This document shows positions 34,772-43,048 of a DNA stretch of 64,000 nt, piece by piece (position 1 is the first letter of the stretch; the number at the start of each line of letters is the position of its first letter). The stretch is taken from positions 62,001 through 126,000 of the forward strand of contig SHBD01000002.1 in NCBI GenBank assembly GCA_004212735.1, written 5' to 3'. The notes below the pieces were generated by a model. The model was given only the letters and a program-made list of their open reading frames with translations, searched no databases and was not told where the DNA came from. A program made the translations under genes and the position numbers. Source of the DNA: SAR116 cluster bacterium. Its GTDB lineage: Bacteria; Pseudomonadota; Alphaproteobacteria; Puniceispirillales; Puniceispirillaceae.

Positions 34772-35260
34772 ATGGCTGACGACCCAACGCGCAAAAAATA
34801 TATGACCCGCCTCTCGAAGCTCGTTGATCCGATGATCGAGCCGAGCGCACGGGCACGGGGTTTTGTTCTCTCGCGGCTAATTTCACATTGGCAACAGATC
34901 GCCGGTGACATGGCCAGCTGGTGCCAACCGGTTGAGCTGAAGTTTACCAAGGGTGAGACAAGCAATGGTATCCTGAAGCTGGCGATCGCCAGTGGGCGTG
35001 GCCCCGAGGCAAACCAGCAAACCGAAAACCTCATCAGCCGCGTCAATGCCGCCTTTGGTTACGCCGCGGTTGGCAGATTGGCCTTTGTTCAGACGCTCCA
35101 GGCAAAGCCCTCGCGCCCAGAACAGCCGGAAGCCAAACCGCATGATACGCAGGCGCAGACCAATCAGTCCATCTGGACGCTTGATGAAAAACTGCAGCAG
35201 ATAAAATCTCCTGAATTGCGGGCTGCATTGCGCCGTCTTGGCACGCCTCAGGACAGGTGA
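34772..35260 (+). CDS. DciA-like DUF721 protein (putative replicative helicase loader)
   Basis: A 162-residue protein with the DUF721 domain at residues 22-100, including LISHWQQIAGDMASWCQPV and the basic FTKGETSNGILKLAIASGRG. DciA, of this family, loads DnaB in bacteria that lack DnaC. The C-terminal 60 residues are polar (Glu/Pro/Gln-rich), then helical. In Alphaproteobacteria the family sits between mutY and dsbA/smc, as here. The helicase-loading function is known for other members and is inferred here. Confidence 0.83.
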   Translation: MADDPTRKKYMTRLSKLVDPMIEPSARARGFVLSRLISHWQQIAGDMASWCQPVELKFTKGETSNGILKLAIASGRGPEANQQTENLISRVNAAFGYAAVGRLAFVQTLQAKPSRPEQPEAKPHDTQAQTNQSIWTLDEKLQQIKSPELRAALRRLGTPQDR

Positions 35261-35336
35261 TCCTGCCCGTTAGGGACATGGCCTAATGGCAAAATGGAAT
35301 GATGACGCAATAACCCAAAGTAACGGGGGAAAAACC

Positions 35337-35426
35337 ATGTGGATGACAGATTCACGCATTGCCCCGAAAACTGGCTTCGATTATGGTAAGACTTATGACA
35401 CATTTTCATTTCATCACAACGCCTGA
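35337..35426 (+). CDS. Short upstream ORF overlapping the dsbA start
   Basis: A 29-codon frame starting at an ATG that follows GGGGGA by 6 bases, the best ribosome site in this stretch. Its end at 35426 overlaps the first 32 bases of the dsbA frame in a different register. It resembles no known protein. It could be a coupling leader that lets ribosomes reach the weaker dsbA start, or a sign of an indel near the start of dsbA. Coding status is uncertain. Confidence 0.3.
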   Translation: MWMTDSRIAPKTGFDYGKTYDTFSFHHNA

Positions 35427-36039
35427 ATCGCGCCGGCACTTCATCAAAGGCATGACAACGGCAACACTTATTGCGGGGATTCCGCAGATTGCCCTTGGCG
35501 CAAATATCAGCCTCGAGGAGTCTGTTGCACCGCGCATGCTTGGTAAGAGCGACGCACCCGTACAGGTGGCTGAATATTACTCGATGACCTGCGGTCACTG
35601 CGCGGATTTCCACAACAACATCTTCCCTACCGTCAAATCTAAATTGATCGATACGGGTATTGTGCGATTCGAAATGCGGCCGTTTCCGCTCGATGGGCTG
35701 GCGCTGCGGGCGCATGCGCTGGTTCGCAGCGTACCCCAGAAGAAATTCTTCCCCCTCGTCAAGGTATTGCTGGCACAACATCCGGTCTGGGTGCGTGCTG
35801 AGGATCCGCTTGCTGCTTTGATGAAAATCGCCCGACTTGCCGGGGTAAGTGCTGAGGAATTCAACGCAATCATGCGGAACCGTGAATTGCTGGAGGCCAT
35901 CGTTGCCCTAAGACAGGAAGGGACTGATGATTGGCAAATCGCCTCAACGCCAAGTTTTGTAATCAATGATGATGAAGTACTCTCGGGCAATATGACTTAT
36001 GAAGATTTTGCCGAAAGGCTCAGCGCGTTTGGCGCCTGA
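35395..36039 (+). CDS. DsbA-like thiol:disulfide protein with a Tat-type signal
   Basis: Thioredoxin-fold protein of 214 residues resembling DsbA-family oxidoreductases encoded before smc. The active site is C66-G-H-C69 (YSMTCGHCADFH), where most DsbA have CPHC; the cis-proline is in ASTPSFVIND. The N-terminus has SRRHFIKGM then a hydrophobic stretch ending QIALGA, which fits a twin-arginine signal and cleavage near residue 36. It therefore probably folds before export and acts in the periplasm, perhaps with the DsbD-like protein. The ATG at 35395 has GGTAAG upstream; a TTG at 35359 opens the frame earlier. Confidence 0.85.
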   Translation: MTHFHFITTPESRRHFIKGMTTATLIAGIPQIALGANISLEESVAPRMLGKSDAPVQVAEYYSMTCGHCADFHNNIFPTVKSKLIDTGIVRFEMRPFPLDGLALRAHALVRSVPQKKFFPLVKVLLAQHPVWVRAEDPLAALMKIARLAGVSAEEFNAIMRNRELLEAIVALRQEGTDDWQIASTPSFVINDDEVLSGNMTYEDFAERLSAFGA

Positions 36040-36087
36040 TCGTTCCCTCTTGACGAATTTTCATTCCAGCTGCTGGGGGCATGATCT

Positions 36088-39000
36088 TTGATTTTTCGAA
36101 GCCTGAAAATGGCCGGCTTCAAATCCTTTGCCGAAATTGCAGAGGTTGAGATCGAACCTGGAATGACCGGCATTGTTGGCCCGAATGGCTGCGGCAAATC
36201 AAATGTCGTTGAAGGGCTGCGCTGGGTTATGGGTGAGAGCAACGCCCGCCAGATGCGCGGCGGCGAAATGGATGATCTGATTTTTTCCGGAACGGATCAG
36301 CGGCCAGCACGCAACCTGGCTGAAATCACGCTGAATTTGGATAATTCAAAGCGGGTCGCACCGGCTGAATTCAACAATGATGATGATATCGAGATCACCC
36401 GTAAGATTGAGCGTGGGAAAGGCAGCAGCTATTTCGTCAATGCCAAACCAGCCAGAGCCAAGGATGTGCAACTTCTGTTTGCCGACTCGGCAACTGGTGC
36501 CCGATCATCGGGCATGGTTAGCCAGGGAAGAATTGGCGCAATTGTAGGGGCAAAACCGAATGATCGGCGTGCCCTTCTCGAGGAAGCGGCGAACATCACT
36601 GGTCTGCACTCGCGCCGTCATGAGGCAGAATTGCGGTTGCGTGGCGCAGAAACGAATTTGGAGCGCCTTGATGACGTGATTGCTGGCCTGATCGAACAGC
36701 GCGACTCACTCCGCAAACAGGCGCGCCAGGCAAGCCGTTACAGGTCCGTGGCTGACCGCATTCGCAAGGCCGAAGCCCAGCTTCTGCTCGCCAAATGGAC
36801 CGCTGGCGAGACAAGTCTTGGCAATTGTGAGGCCGATTTGCATAGCATTCGGCTCAACGTTGCCGAAAAAACGGAAGCAGCGGCGAAAAGCGCAACACGC
36901 AGAGCCGAACTCGCCGCCACTCTGCCTCCCCTGCGCGAGGCCGAGGTTGCCAAGGCGGCGGAATATCAACGCCTGTCAATCGGCCGGGACGAGCTCGACC
37001 GCGAGGAAGAGCGTATCCGGGATGCGTTGGCAAAGCTGCACACACAACAGGAGCAGATCGGGCGTGATATGGCGCGTGAAACCGAACTGCGCGACGACGC
37101 AACAGCCGCCAGTGGCAGGCTTGGTCAGGAAATCATCGAATTACAAAAACAGATTGATGAAGCAACACCTCAGCGTGAAGCCACCAATCTGGAGCTGGAA
37201 GTCGCCCGTGAGAGTGTCCGTCTCACCGAGGCTGCTCTCGCCGAGGCCAGCGCAAAGCTGCGCGCGGCAGCGACAACACGAGCTGCTTTGGCCAATCGCA
37301 TTGCTGATCTGCGTAACCGGAAAAATGCTTCCGAGAACGCGCTTGCTGCACTCGATATCACCTCTATGGCTGAACAGGCAAAGACAGCACAAGCAGCATT
37401 GGTGACTGCGGAGATCCTGTATGAGGACAAACGCGGCGCACTGGAAAGGGCTGAAAATGCGCTGTCTGATGCGCAAGCCAGCACCGAGACTGCGATCAAC
37501 GCGCAGCGGGATGCGGAGGCCAATCTGACCCGCCTTCAGGCCGAGATTGACGCTTTGCAATTCTTGCTCGCCGACACCGGAAATCCGGATGAGGTCCCGG
37601 TTGCCGATCTGCTCAGCGTGAAGGACGGCATGGAGGACGCACTCGCCGCCTATCTTGCCGATGAGTTGGGCGCTCCCATCGACGCCGGCGTTCACAGCTA
37701 TTGGCGCACACTTAGCACCAAATCAGACCTCAATCCCCCAGAGGGCAGTTTGCCGCTGGCAAATTTCATTGAAGGCACCTCAGGATTGAACGCGACGTTG
37801 GCTGGTGTTGGCGTGGTCGATGATGCAGCACAGGCGGAGTCGCTGCAGGCCGATATGCGCCCGGGCCAGGCACTGACCACCCGCAATGGCGGCTTGTGGC
37901 GGTGGGATGGCTTCGTTCGCAAGGCAAGCGGCAATGATAAAAGCGCTGAACGGATCCGCCAGCGGCAACGGCTTGATGTGTTGCAGAAAAAAGCCATGCA
38001 AGCGGCGAGTGATGGCACGGCGCGCCAAGAAGCCAAAGCCGACGCTGAGAAAAATCTGGCAAAATGCCGTGACGATATGACGACAACTCGTGCCGAGGCA
38101 GGTGCGGCAGAACAGGAATTTGCTGCCACCCGCCGCACCGCCGAGTCCGAATCACTGAAACTGCAATCCGCAAAGGACCGTGCCAGCGATTTGCAGACCG
38201 CCCTTGATACGATGTCCACGGAGTTGCTGTCCTGCGAGGCTGAAGCCGCGGCTATGGGTGATGATGCAGCGCTGAAAGAGGCGGAGACAGGCGCCCGCTC
38301 CGCTGCAGAGGCAGTGCGCGAAAATCTGAGTGAGGTGATGCAGACCGTCTCGCGCCTGAATGAATTGATCCGCAGCACCACGCAGCGCATGGGTGAGTGC
38401 GAGCGTGAGCGCAAAGCATGGCAGGACAGGCTGGATGGGGCAGCGAGGCGCGTCACGGAAATGCAAAACAGGCTTGGCGATGGCGAACGCGAACAGGGGC
38501 GGCTTCAGGCTCTGCCTGCCGATCTGGAACGTCAACGCCATGAGATGGCTGACCGGCTGGAAGTGGCCGCAGAGAAACGGCAGCAGGCCGGCGACGCCTT
38601 GCAGCAGGCCGAAACCGCACTTGCCAGCGCGGAAACGGCGCAACGTGAGAGCGATACAGCACTGGCTGGTGAGCGCGAGACATTGATCCGGACTGAGGGA
38701 CAGTTGGAGCGGGTGCGCGAGACCATGAGTGCACTGCGGGAAAACATTGCCGAAAAACTCGGCTGCGAGCCGCAGGATGTGGCAACAATCGCTGAGATTA
38801 GCGATCCCGTATCGCTGCCGGATGTGCACACCCTTGATGACAAGGTCCAGCGGCTGATTCGTGAGCGTGACAACATTGGGCCAGTCAATCTGCGCGCCGA
38901 GGCAGAGATGGAGGAGGTTGCAACGCGGATTGCCAGCATGGAAGAGGAGCGGGATGATTTGCTCGCTGCCATCGCCAAGCTGAGAAGTGCCATCAGCCAG

Positions 39001-39507
39001 TTGAACCGAGAAGGACGGGAGCGACTGCTGCGCAGCTTTGCCGAGGTGAATGGGCATTTCAAGGCATTGTTCAAACAGCTGTTTGGCGGTGGCAATGCGG
39101 AGCTACAGCTTACCGAAGCGGATGATCCGCTTGATGCCGGGCTTGAGATCATGGCAAGTCCCCCCGGCAAACGCCTCCAATCGCTGTCATTGCTGTCCGG
39201 TGGTGAGCAGGCATTGACAGCACTGGCCATCATTTTTGCGGTGTTTTTGACAAATCCGGCCCCAATCTGCGTTCTTGACGAGGTCGATGCACCCCTCGAT
39301 GATTCGAATGTAGTGAGGTTTTGTGATTTGCTGCGCGACATCTGTTCAAAGACAGATACCAGATTCCTTGTTGTCACCCATCACCGAATGACAATGGCGC
39401 GCATGGATCGGCTATTCGGCGTGACAATGGAGCAGCAAGGCGTGTCAAAACTGGTGTCGGTCGACCTGCAGACGGCTGAGCGGATCCGCGACGCTGCGGT
39501 GGCCTAA
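36088..39507 (+). CDS. smc: Chromosome segregation protein SMC
   Basis: Condensin ATPase of 1139 residues. The N-terminal head carries Walker A G31-PNGCGKS-38 after LKMAGFKSFAEIAEVEIEPG. Long coiled coils (about residues 170-490 and 640-980) flank a hinge near 490-620 (VPVADLLSVKDGMEDALAAY onward). The C-terminal head has LLSGGEQALTALAIIF near 1035 and CVLDEVDAPLDD (Walker B). SMC with ScpAB compacts and organises the chromosome. The start is a TTG at 36088, preceded by a GGGGG run about 9 bases upstream; no ATG fits the family start, which here reads LIFRSLKMAGFKSF. Confidence 0.96.
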   Translation: MIFRSLKMAGFKSFAEIAEVEIEPGMTGIVGPNGCGKSNVVEGLRWVMGESNARQMRGGEMDDLIFSGTDQRPARNLAEITLNLDNSKRVAPAEFNNDDDIEITRKIERGKGSSYFVNAKPARAKDVQLLFADSATGARSSGMVSQGRIGAIVGAKPNDRRALLEEAANITGLHSRRHEAELRLRGAETNLERLDDVIAGLIEQRDSLRKQARQASRYRSVADRIRKAEAQLLLAKWTAGETSLGNCEADLHSIRLNVAEKTEAAAKSATRRAELAATLPPLREAEVAKAAEYQRLSIGRDELDREEERIRDALAKLHTQQEQIGRDMARETELRDDATAASGRLGQEIIELQKQIDEATPQREATNLELEVARESVRLTEAALAEASAKLRAAATTRAALANRIADLRNRKNASENALAALDITSMAEQAKTAQAALVTAEILYEDKRGALERAENALSDAQASTETAINAQRDAEANLTRLQAEIDALQFLLADTGNPDEVPVADLLSVKDGMEDALAAYLADELGAPIDAGVHSYWRTLSTKSDLNPPEGSLPLANFIEGTSGLNATLAGVGVVDDAAQAESLQADMRPGQALTTRNGGLWRWDGFVRKASGNDKSAERIRQRQRLDVLQKKAMQAASDGTARQEAKADAEKNLAKCRDDMTTTRAEAGAAEQEFAATRRTAESESLKLQSAKDRASDLQTALDTMSTELLSCEAEAAAMGDDAALKEAETGARSAAEAVRENLSEVMQTVSRLNELIRSTTQRMGECERERKAWQDRLDGAARRVTEMQNRLGDGEREQGRLQALPADLERQRHEMADRLEVAAEKRQQAGDALQQAETALASAETAQRESDTALAGERETLIRTEGQLERVRETMSALRENIAEKLGCEPQDVATIAEISDPVSLPDVHTLDDKVQRLIRERDNIGPVNLRAEAEMEEVATRIASMEEERDDLLAAIAKLRSAISQLNREGRERLLRSFAEVNGHFKALFKQLFGGGNAELQLTEADDPLDAGLEIMASPPGKRLQSLSLLSGGEQALTALAIIFAVFLTNPAPICVLDEVDAPLDDSNVVRFCDLLRDICSKTDTRFLVVTHHRMTMARMDRLFGVTMEQQGVSKLVSVDLQTAERIRDAAVA

Positions 39508-39812
39508 TTTGGGGTCAATCCGGGCCAACTTCCAAAGACATTTTTTCTGTGGAATCCAAGCCTCACAGACAATCTTTACTGCCCGTCATTTTCACTGCTC
39601 GGCAAAAGGATTGAAGGCTTGACAAAGACTAAGGCAGACCCCTATGTTGTGCGCGTTTCTGGCAGGGGGTTTGCGGTCACTTTTGAGGGCGTAAAACACT
39701 CTACCGAGCGATAGAGGAAACAGCACACAGGACGGACCAAACCATCTTCTATTTCCGTTAGCCATGATGTTGATTTCATGAACAGAAATCAGCGAACATC
39801 CGGACAGGGCGA
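39508..39812. other. 305-base region between smc and the ATP synthase operon
   Basis: No gene is visible. The stretch holds a good promoter candidate (39619-39648) reading into atpI, leaving about a 160-base leader. A short dyad, CTCTA (39699-39703) and TAGAG (39712-39716), lies in that leader. A run of six T residues near 39541 follows imperfect symmetry after smc and might end the smc transcript, but I see no solid stem. Confidence 0.55.
39619..39648 (+). promoter_or_regulatory. Candidate promoter for the atpIBEF'F operon
   Basis: A perfect TTGACA (39619-39624) is followed after 18 bases by TATGTT (39643-39648, four of six). It is the strongest sigma-70-like signal in the gap before atpI, and F0 genes need high expression. 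Transcription would start near 39655. Read from sequence only. Confidence 0.5.
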
Positions 39813-40166
39813 ATGAGCGATCAGGATCCAGACGGCGATAAGCGCCTGGCAGATATTGAACGCCGTATCTCTGTGATGCAGGTAAGGCAGAATCAGGACG
39901 GGAAAAGAAAAGATGATCGGGGCCTGCCTGTCGGTGCTGGTGCCATTATGGGCCGCGTCGCGACTGAATTGGTCGCCGGGGTCATTGTGGGAGCTTTTAT
40001 CGGCTGGATGCTAGATAACTGGCTTGGGACATCGCCCCTTTTTCTGGTGCTGATGTTTTTTCTGGGCGCCATGGCAGGCATGTTGAATGTCTGGCGAATG
40101 TTTTCAGGCCGCGGTCTTGCGGTAGGTTATTTTGATGAGCATCGAGACTCATCGGAGAAAGAGTGA
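39813..40166 (+). CDS. atpI: ATP synthase accessory protein AtpI
   Basis: A 117-residue protein with a charged cytosolic N-terminus and two membrane helices (VATELVAGVIVGAFIGWMLDN and PLFLVLMFFLGAMAGMLNVWRM). This matches the AtpI/AtpZ-type family that helps assemble the c-ring and may move Mg2+. The ATG follows a short purine stretch (CAGGGCGA). It is first in the F0 operon, 15 bases before atpB. Confidence 0.9.
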   Translation: MSDQDPDGDKRLADIERRISVMQVRQNQDGKRKDDRGLPVGAGAIMGRVATELVAGVIVGAFIGWMLDNWLGTSPLFLVLMFFLGAMAGMLNVWRMFSGRGLAVGYFDEHRDSSEKE

Positions 40167-40181
40167 GGGACTGATCTGAAG

Positions 40182-40940
40182 ATGGCATCTCAAGGCATGC
40201 ATTCACCCGTAGAGCAGTTTGAAATCAAGCCCCTCATCGAGCTTACCGCCGGCGGCTATGATATTTCCTTCACTAATTCCAGCCTTTTCATGCTGTTGGC
40301 AATTGCGGTCAGCGGCGTTTTTCTGGTCACGGCCATGCGTCAGGGGGAGCTTGTTCCCGGGCGGATGCAGGGCGCCGCAGAAATGATGTATGAGTTTGTT
40401 GCAGATATGGTCCGCAGCAATGTTGGCAGCGAAGGTCGCGCCTATTTTCCATTCATCTTCACATTATTTGTCTTTCTGCTGTTCGGCAACATGCTTGGTC
40501 TGATCCCCTACTCCTACACTTTTACCTCACAGATCATTGTTACCTTCTTTATGGCAGCCTTTGTATTTGTTGGCGTGACCGTGATCGCACTTTTTAAGCA
40601 CGGGCTGCATTTTTTCAGCTTTTTTGTGCCAGCCGGGGCACCGAAGGTGCTGATCCCGTTCCTTATCGTGATTGAAGTGATCTCCTATTTTGTCCGTCCC
40701 GTCAGCCTGTCTGTTCGTCTGTTTGCCAATATGTTGGCTGGTCACACGATGCTGAAGGTGTTTGCGGGCCTTGCCGTTATGATTTCTGGTGCTGGTGGCA
40801 TTGCCATGGCCGGATCGCTGCTGCCATTTCTGGCGCTGATCGGTCTTACCGGGCTGGAGGTGCTGGTGGCAGCGCTTCAAGCCTATGTGTTCACGATTTT
40901 GACCTGCATGTATTTGAACGATGCTTTGCACCTGCACTAG
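40182..40940 (+). CDS. atpB: ATP synthase F0 subunit a
   Basis: Stator channel subunit that passes protons to the c-ring. The 252 residues form about five to six membrane helices. The conserved arginine lies in PVSLSVRLFANMLAGHTMLKVF, and the late helix LIGLTGLEVLVAALQAYVFTIL contains the proton-path residues. Length is typical of Alphaproteobacteria. The ribosome site AGGGA is about 14 bases upstream of the ATG, a little far. The gap of about 100 bases to atpE may contain leader sequence that raises atpE translation. Confidence 0.96.
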   Translation: MASQGMHSPVEQFEIKPLIELTAGGYDISFTNSSLFMLLAIAVSGVFLVTAMRQGELVPGRMQGAAEMMYEFVADMVRSNVGSEGRAYFPFIFTLFVFLLFGNMLGLIPYSYTFTSQIIVTFFMAAFVFVGVTVIALFKHGLHFFSFFVPAGAPKVLIPFLIVIEVISYFVRPVSLSVRLFANMLAGHTMLKVFAGLAVMISGAGGIAMAGSLLPFLALIGLTGLEVLVAALQAYVFTILTCMYLNDALHLH

Positions 40941-41041
40941 GCAGTGAGCTGAGCCGCGTGATCCGCTAACGCTTTTGAATCGAATTGAAATAGCGGTGTT
41001 TGTTTAGACCCTAACTGTCGTTAACTCGGAAGGACTTAAAA

Positions 41042-41269
41042 ATGGAAGTAGAAGCTGCAAAAATGATCGGTGCCGGCTTGGCTGTTATCGCTCTTGCTGG
41101 TGTTGGTGTTGGCATTGGCAACATCTTCTCTGCTCTCGTCACATCAATCGCCCGCAATCCAGCCGCCAGAGGCGAGGTTTTCGGTATTGGCATTCTCGGC
41201 TTTGCCCTGACTGAAGCGATTGCGCTGTTCGCGCTTGTTGTTGCTTTGCTGCTGCTGTTCGCACTGTAA
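41042..41269 (+). CDS. atpE: ATP synthase F0 subunit c
   Basis: Proteolipid that forms the rotor ring. The 75-residue hairpin has two membrane helices joined by the [14 protein letters not shown] loop; the proton-binding acid is the Glu in [23 protein letters not shown]. No sodium-type Gln/Thr set is seen in helix 1, so proton use is likely. GGAAGGA precedes the ATG closely, in keeping with the high copy number needed. Confidence 0.97.
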   Translation: MEVEAAKMIGAGLAVIALAGVGVGIGNIFSALVTSIARNPAARGEVFGIGILGFALTEAIALFALVVALLLLFAL

Positions 41270-41297
41270 TACACCAGCACTTACTTCATACTCCTGC

Positions 41298-41328
41298 CCC
41301 TGCCCCCACCTATTTCCGGCGGGCAGGG
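41298..41328 (+). other. Stem-loop between atpE and atpF'
   Basis: CCCTGCCC (41298-41305) pairs perfectly with GGGCAGGG (41321-41328) around a 15-base loop, 13 bases before the atpF' ATG. No T run follows. Such structures downstream of atpE can protect its mRNA or reduce read-through so that subunit c outnumbers b and b'; this role is inferred. Confidence 0.55.
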
Positions 41329-41340
41329 CGGAGCGTAAAA

Positions 41341-41979
41341 ATGGTATGTAAGATGGGAACAGACATGGCCAAAAGCGGCATGATGCGTTGCCTGGCGCTG
41401 GTCACAGGCACTGGCCTCAGCCTCGCTGTGACAGGTGGACAGGCATTGGCAGCCGGACCAAGTGAACCTGGGCTGCCTCAGCTGGATATCAGCACCTGGC
41501 CTTCACAGATTTTCTGGCTGGTTGTCATTTTCGGCGTCGGCTATGTGATGATGGCGAAGGTCGTCACGCCTAAAATCGGCACCGTATTGGAAGACCGGCG
41601 CACCCGGCTCGATGGCGATCTCGGCAAAGCCCGTGAGGCAAGCGCCGAGGCTGCAAAAATACGCGCCGAGTATGAAGCTGATCTCGAAGCCGCTCGCAAT
41701 GATGCTGCAGCGTTTGCCCGCCAGGCAGCAGCTGAGGCCGCAGAAAAAGCTGCCGCCGTTGAGGGCAAGGCCGACAAGAAACTTGCCAGCAAGGTAGCCT
41801 CGGCTGAAAAGAAACTCGCCGAGGCCAAGGCTGAGGCGATGGAAAATCTCAACACCGTTGCGGCAGAAGCCGCGCTTGACGCTGTTAAGGGATTGACCGG
41901 ACTGAAGGCAACAAAGGCACAGGCCGATAAAATTGTTAAGGCAACCGCCAAGGCAATGGCTCCACAGGAGGCAAACTGA
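41341..41979 (+). CDS. atpF': ATP synthase F0 subunit b' (AtpF'/AtpG)
   Basis: Peripheral stalk subunit of 212 residues. A secretory-like leader (about residues 9-38, ending GGQALAA) is followed by a membrane helix (QIFWLVVIFGVGYVMMA) and a long Ala/Lys/Glu-rich helix (about residues 80-195). Photosynthetic and alphaproteobacterial F0 use one b' and one b in place of a b2 dimer. The ATG at 41341 is the first of several; another at residue 9 could serve. Its stop overlaps the atpF start (TGATG). Confidence 0.92.
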   Translation: MVCKMGTDMAKSGMMRCLALVTGTGLSLAVTGGQALAAGPSEPGLPQLDISTWPSQIFWLVVIFGVGYVMMAKVVTPKIGTVLEDRRTRLDGDLGKAREASAEAAKIRAEYEADLEAARNDAAAFARQAAAEAAEKAAAVEGKADKKLASKVASAEKKLAEAKAEAMENLNTVAAEAALDAVKGLTGLKATKAQADKIVKATAKAMAPQEAN

Positions 41980-42464
41980 TGGAAGGCATTGTAATGGAAT
42001 CAGTCTGGGTCGCGGTTGGTTTTGTCGTATTCGTCGCGCTGATCTGGCGCCGGGTGGGGGCTGCTGTTGGTGGCATGCTTGATGACCGCTCGCAAAAGAT
42101 CAAGCAAGATCTTGATGAAGCTCGTGCCCTGCGTGAGGAAGCGCTTGAGGAACTGCATCAGTTTCAGCGTTTGCATCGGGAAGCGGCTGAAGAAGCTAAA
42201 ACGATGCTGAAAAATGCAGAGGCAACAGCAGAGCGCATTCGCGAGAATGCCGAAAAAGCCGCTGCTGAGACAGTCAAAAGGCGTGAGGTTCAGGCTTCAG
42301 CCAAGATCAAGGCTGCAGAAGCTGCCATGGTGAAGGAATTGCAAGAACGCGCCGCCAATCTTGCGATCGCCACCGCGACGGAAATCATCACATCCAAACT
42401 TGATGAAAAGGCCAGCCTGGAGCTGGTCGATACGGCTGTCGGTGAAATTGAAAAGCTGAATTAA
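41979..42464 (+). CDS. atpF: ATP synthase F0 subunit b
   Basis: Second peripheral-stalk subunit, 161 residues: one N-terminal membrane helix (VAVGFVVFVALIWRRVG) and a long charged coiled-coil (about residues 35-155). It starts on the last base of the atpF' stop, so translation is coupled. The F1 genes (atpHAGDC) are not here, as expected in Alphaproteobacteria, where the F0 and F1 operons are separate. Confidence 0.95.
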   Translation: MEGIVMESVWVAVGFVVFVALIWRRVGAAVGGMLDDRSQKIKQDLDEARALREEALEELHQFQRLHREAAEEAKTMLKNAEATAERIRENAEKAAAETVKRREVQASAKIKAAEAAMVKELQERAANLAIATATEIITSKLDEKASLELVDTAVGEIEKLN

Positions 42465-42503
42465 AAGCTGGACCAACCGACGCCACACTAATGTTGAATC
42501 AGG

Positions 42504-42535
42504 TAACGCCGGCTCTCGTCAGAGGGTCGGCGTTA
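42504..42535. terminator. Possible atp operon terminator hairpin
   Basis: TAACGCCG (42504-42511) pairs with CGGCGTTA (42528-42535), with one mismatch-rich centre that includes CTCT/AGAG. It lies 40 bases after atpF and runs into the last codons of the convergent lipoprotein gene. No clear T run follows, so it may act as a weak or bidirectional stop. Confidence 0.35.
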
Positions 42536-42989
42536 ACATTAGGACCACACGCTGATCCGCATCGACAACAAAGTCGAACTCGGCAATCGGATAATTTGCG
42601 CGCACTCCCTTGCCGAACCCGATCCGATAGCCGAATGCTTCATTTGAAACCACTTTGTCATCCGGGCCCAATATCGCCATCGCCATGCTGACGATAGCGA
42701 CATCAGCCTCGCCTTTGTCGGCGAATGTCCGGACAGCCTTCAGGCCAGCAGCAACCTGCATGTTTATTTTACCGTTGCGCTTTTTAGTGCAAGACGTGCT
42801 GACGCCGTTGAAACGCACATCAACAAGATGCCCAAGCGCATCTGTCTTGATGAACGCCTCGGCTGCTTCAGGAAGGGCTGTGATCTGAGGACAGTCAACG
42901 ACTTCCTTGCTGACAACACTGCATCCAGAGAAACTGATCGCTGCGAGCGTCAGTCCAGCCATAAGTGAGAGGGCTTTATTCGGTTTCAT
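42519..42989 (-). CDS. Putative lipoprotein of unknown function
   Basis: A 156-residue product with a lipoprotein signal: [20 protein letters not shown] then S-G-C, with the lipobox cysteine at residue 23. The mature part contains Cys33, Cys62 ([10 protein letters not shown]), and a beta-rich region ([32 protein letters not shown]). I do not recognise the family. A good AGGAT site precedes the ATG. It is convergent with atpF and divergent from ispH, so context gives no function. It should reside on the periplasmic face of a membrane. Confidence 0.78.
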   Translation of the reverse strand: MKPNKALSLMAGLTLAAISFSGCSVVSKEVVDCPQITALPEAAEAFIKTDALGHLVDVRFNGVSTSCTKKRNGKINMQVAAGLKAVRTFADKGEADVAIVSMAMAILGPDDKVVSNEAFGYRIGFGKGVRANYPIAEFDFVVDADQRVVLMLTPTL

Positions 42990-43048
42990 GCGCGCATCCT
43001 AGCCTGTTTTTAGAAGAACGGCAATTGACCTTCGGGCCTTTATCGCGC

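Noticed and set aside
35337-36039. dsbA as a frameshifted pseudogene
   Set aside because: The dsbA frame alone has a complete signal, CxxC and cis-Pro; the upstream frame adds nothing a DsbA protein needs.
38152-39057. 301-codon minus-strand frame
   Set aside because: Antisense to the smc coiled coil and C-terminal head; composition mirrors the complementary codons.
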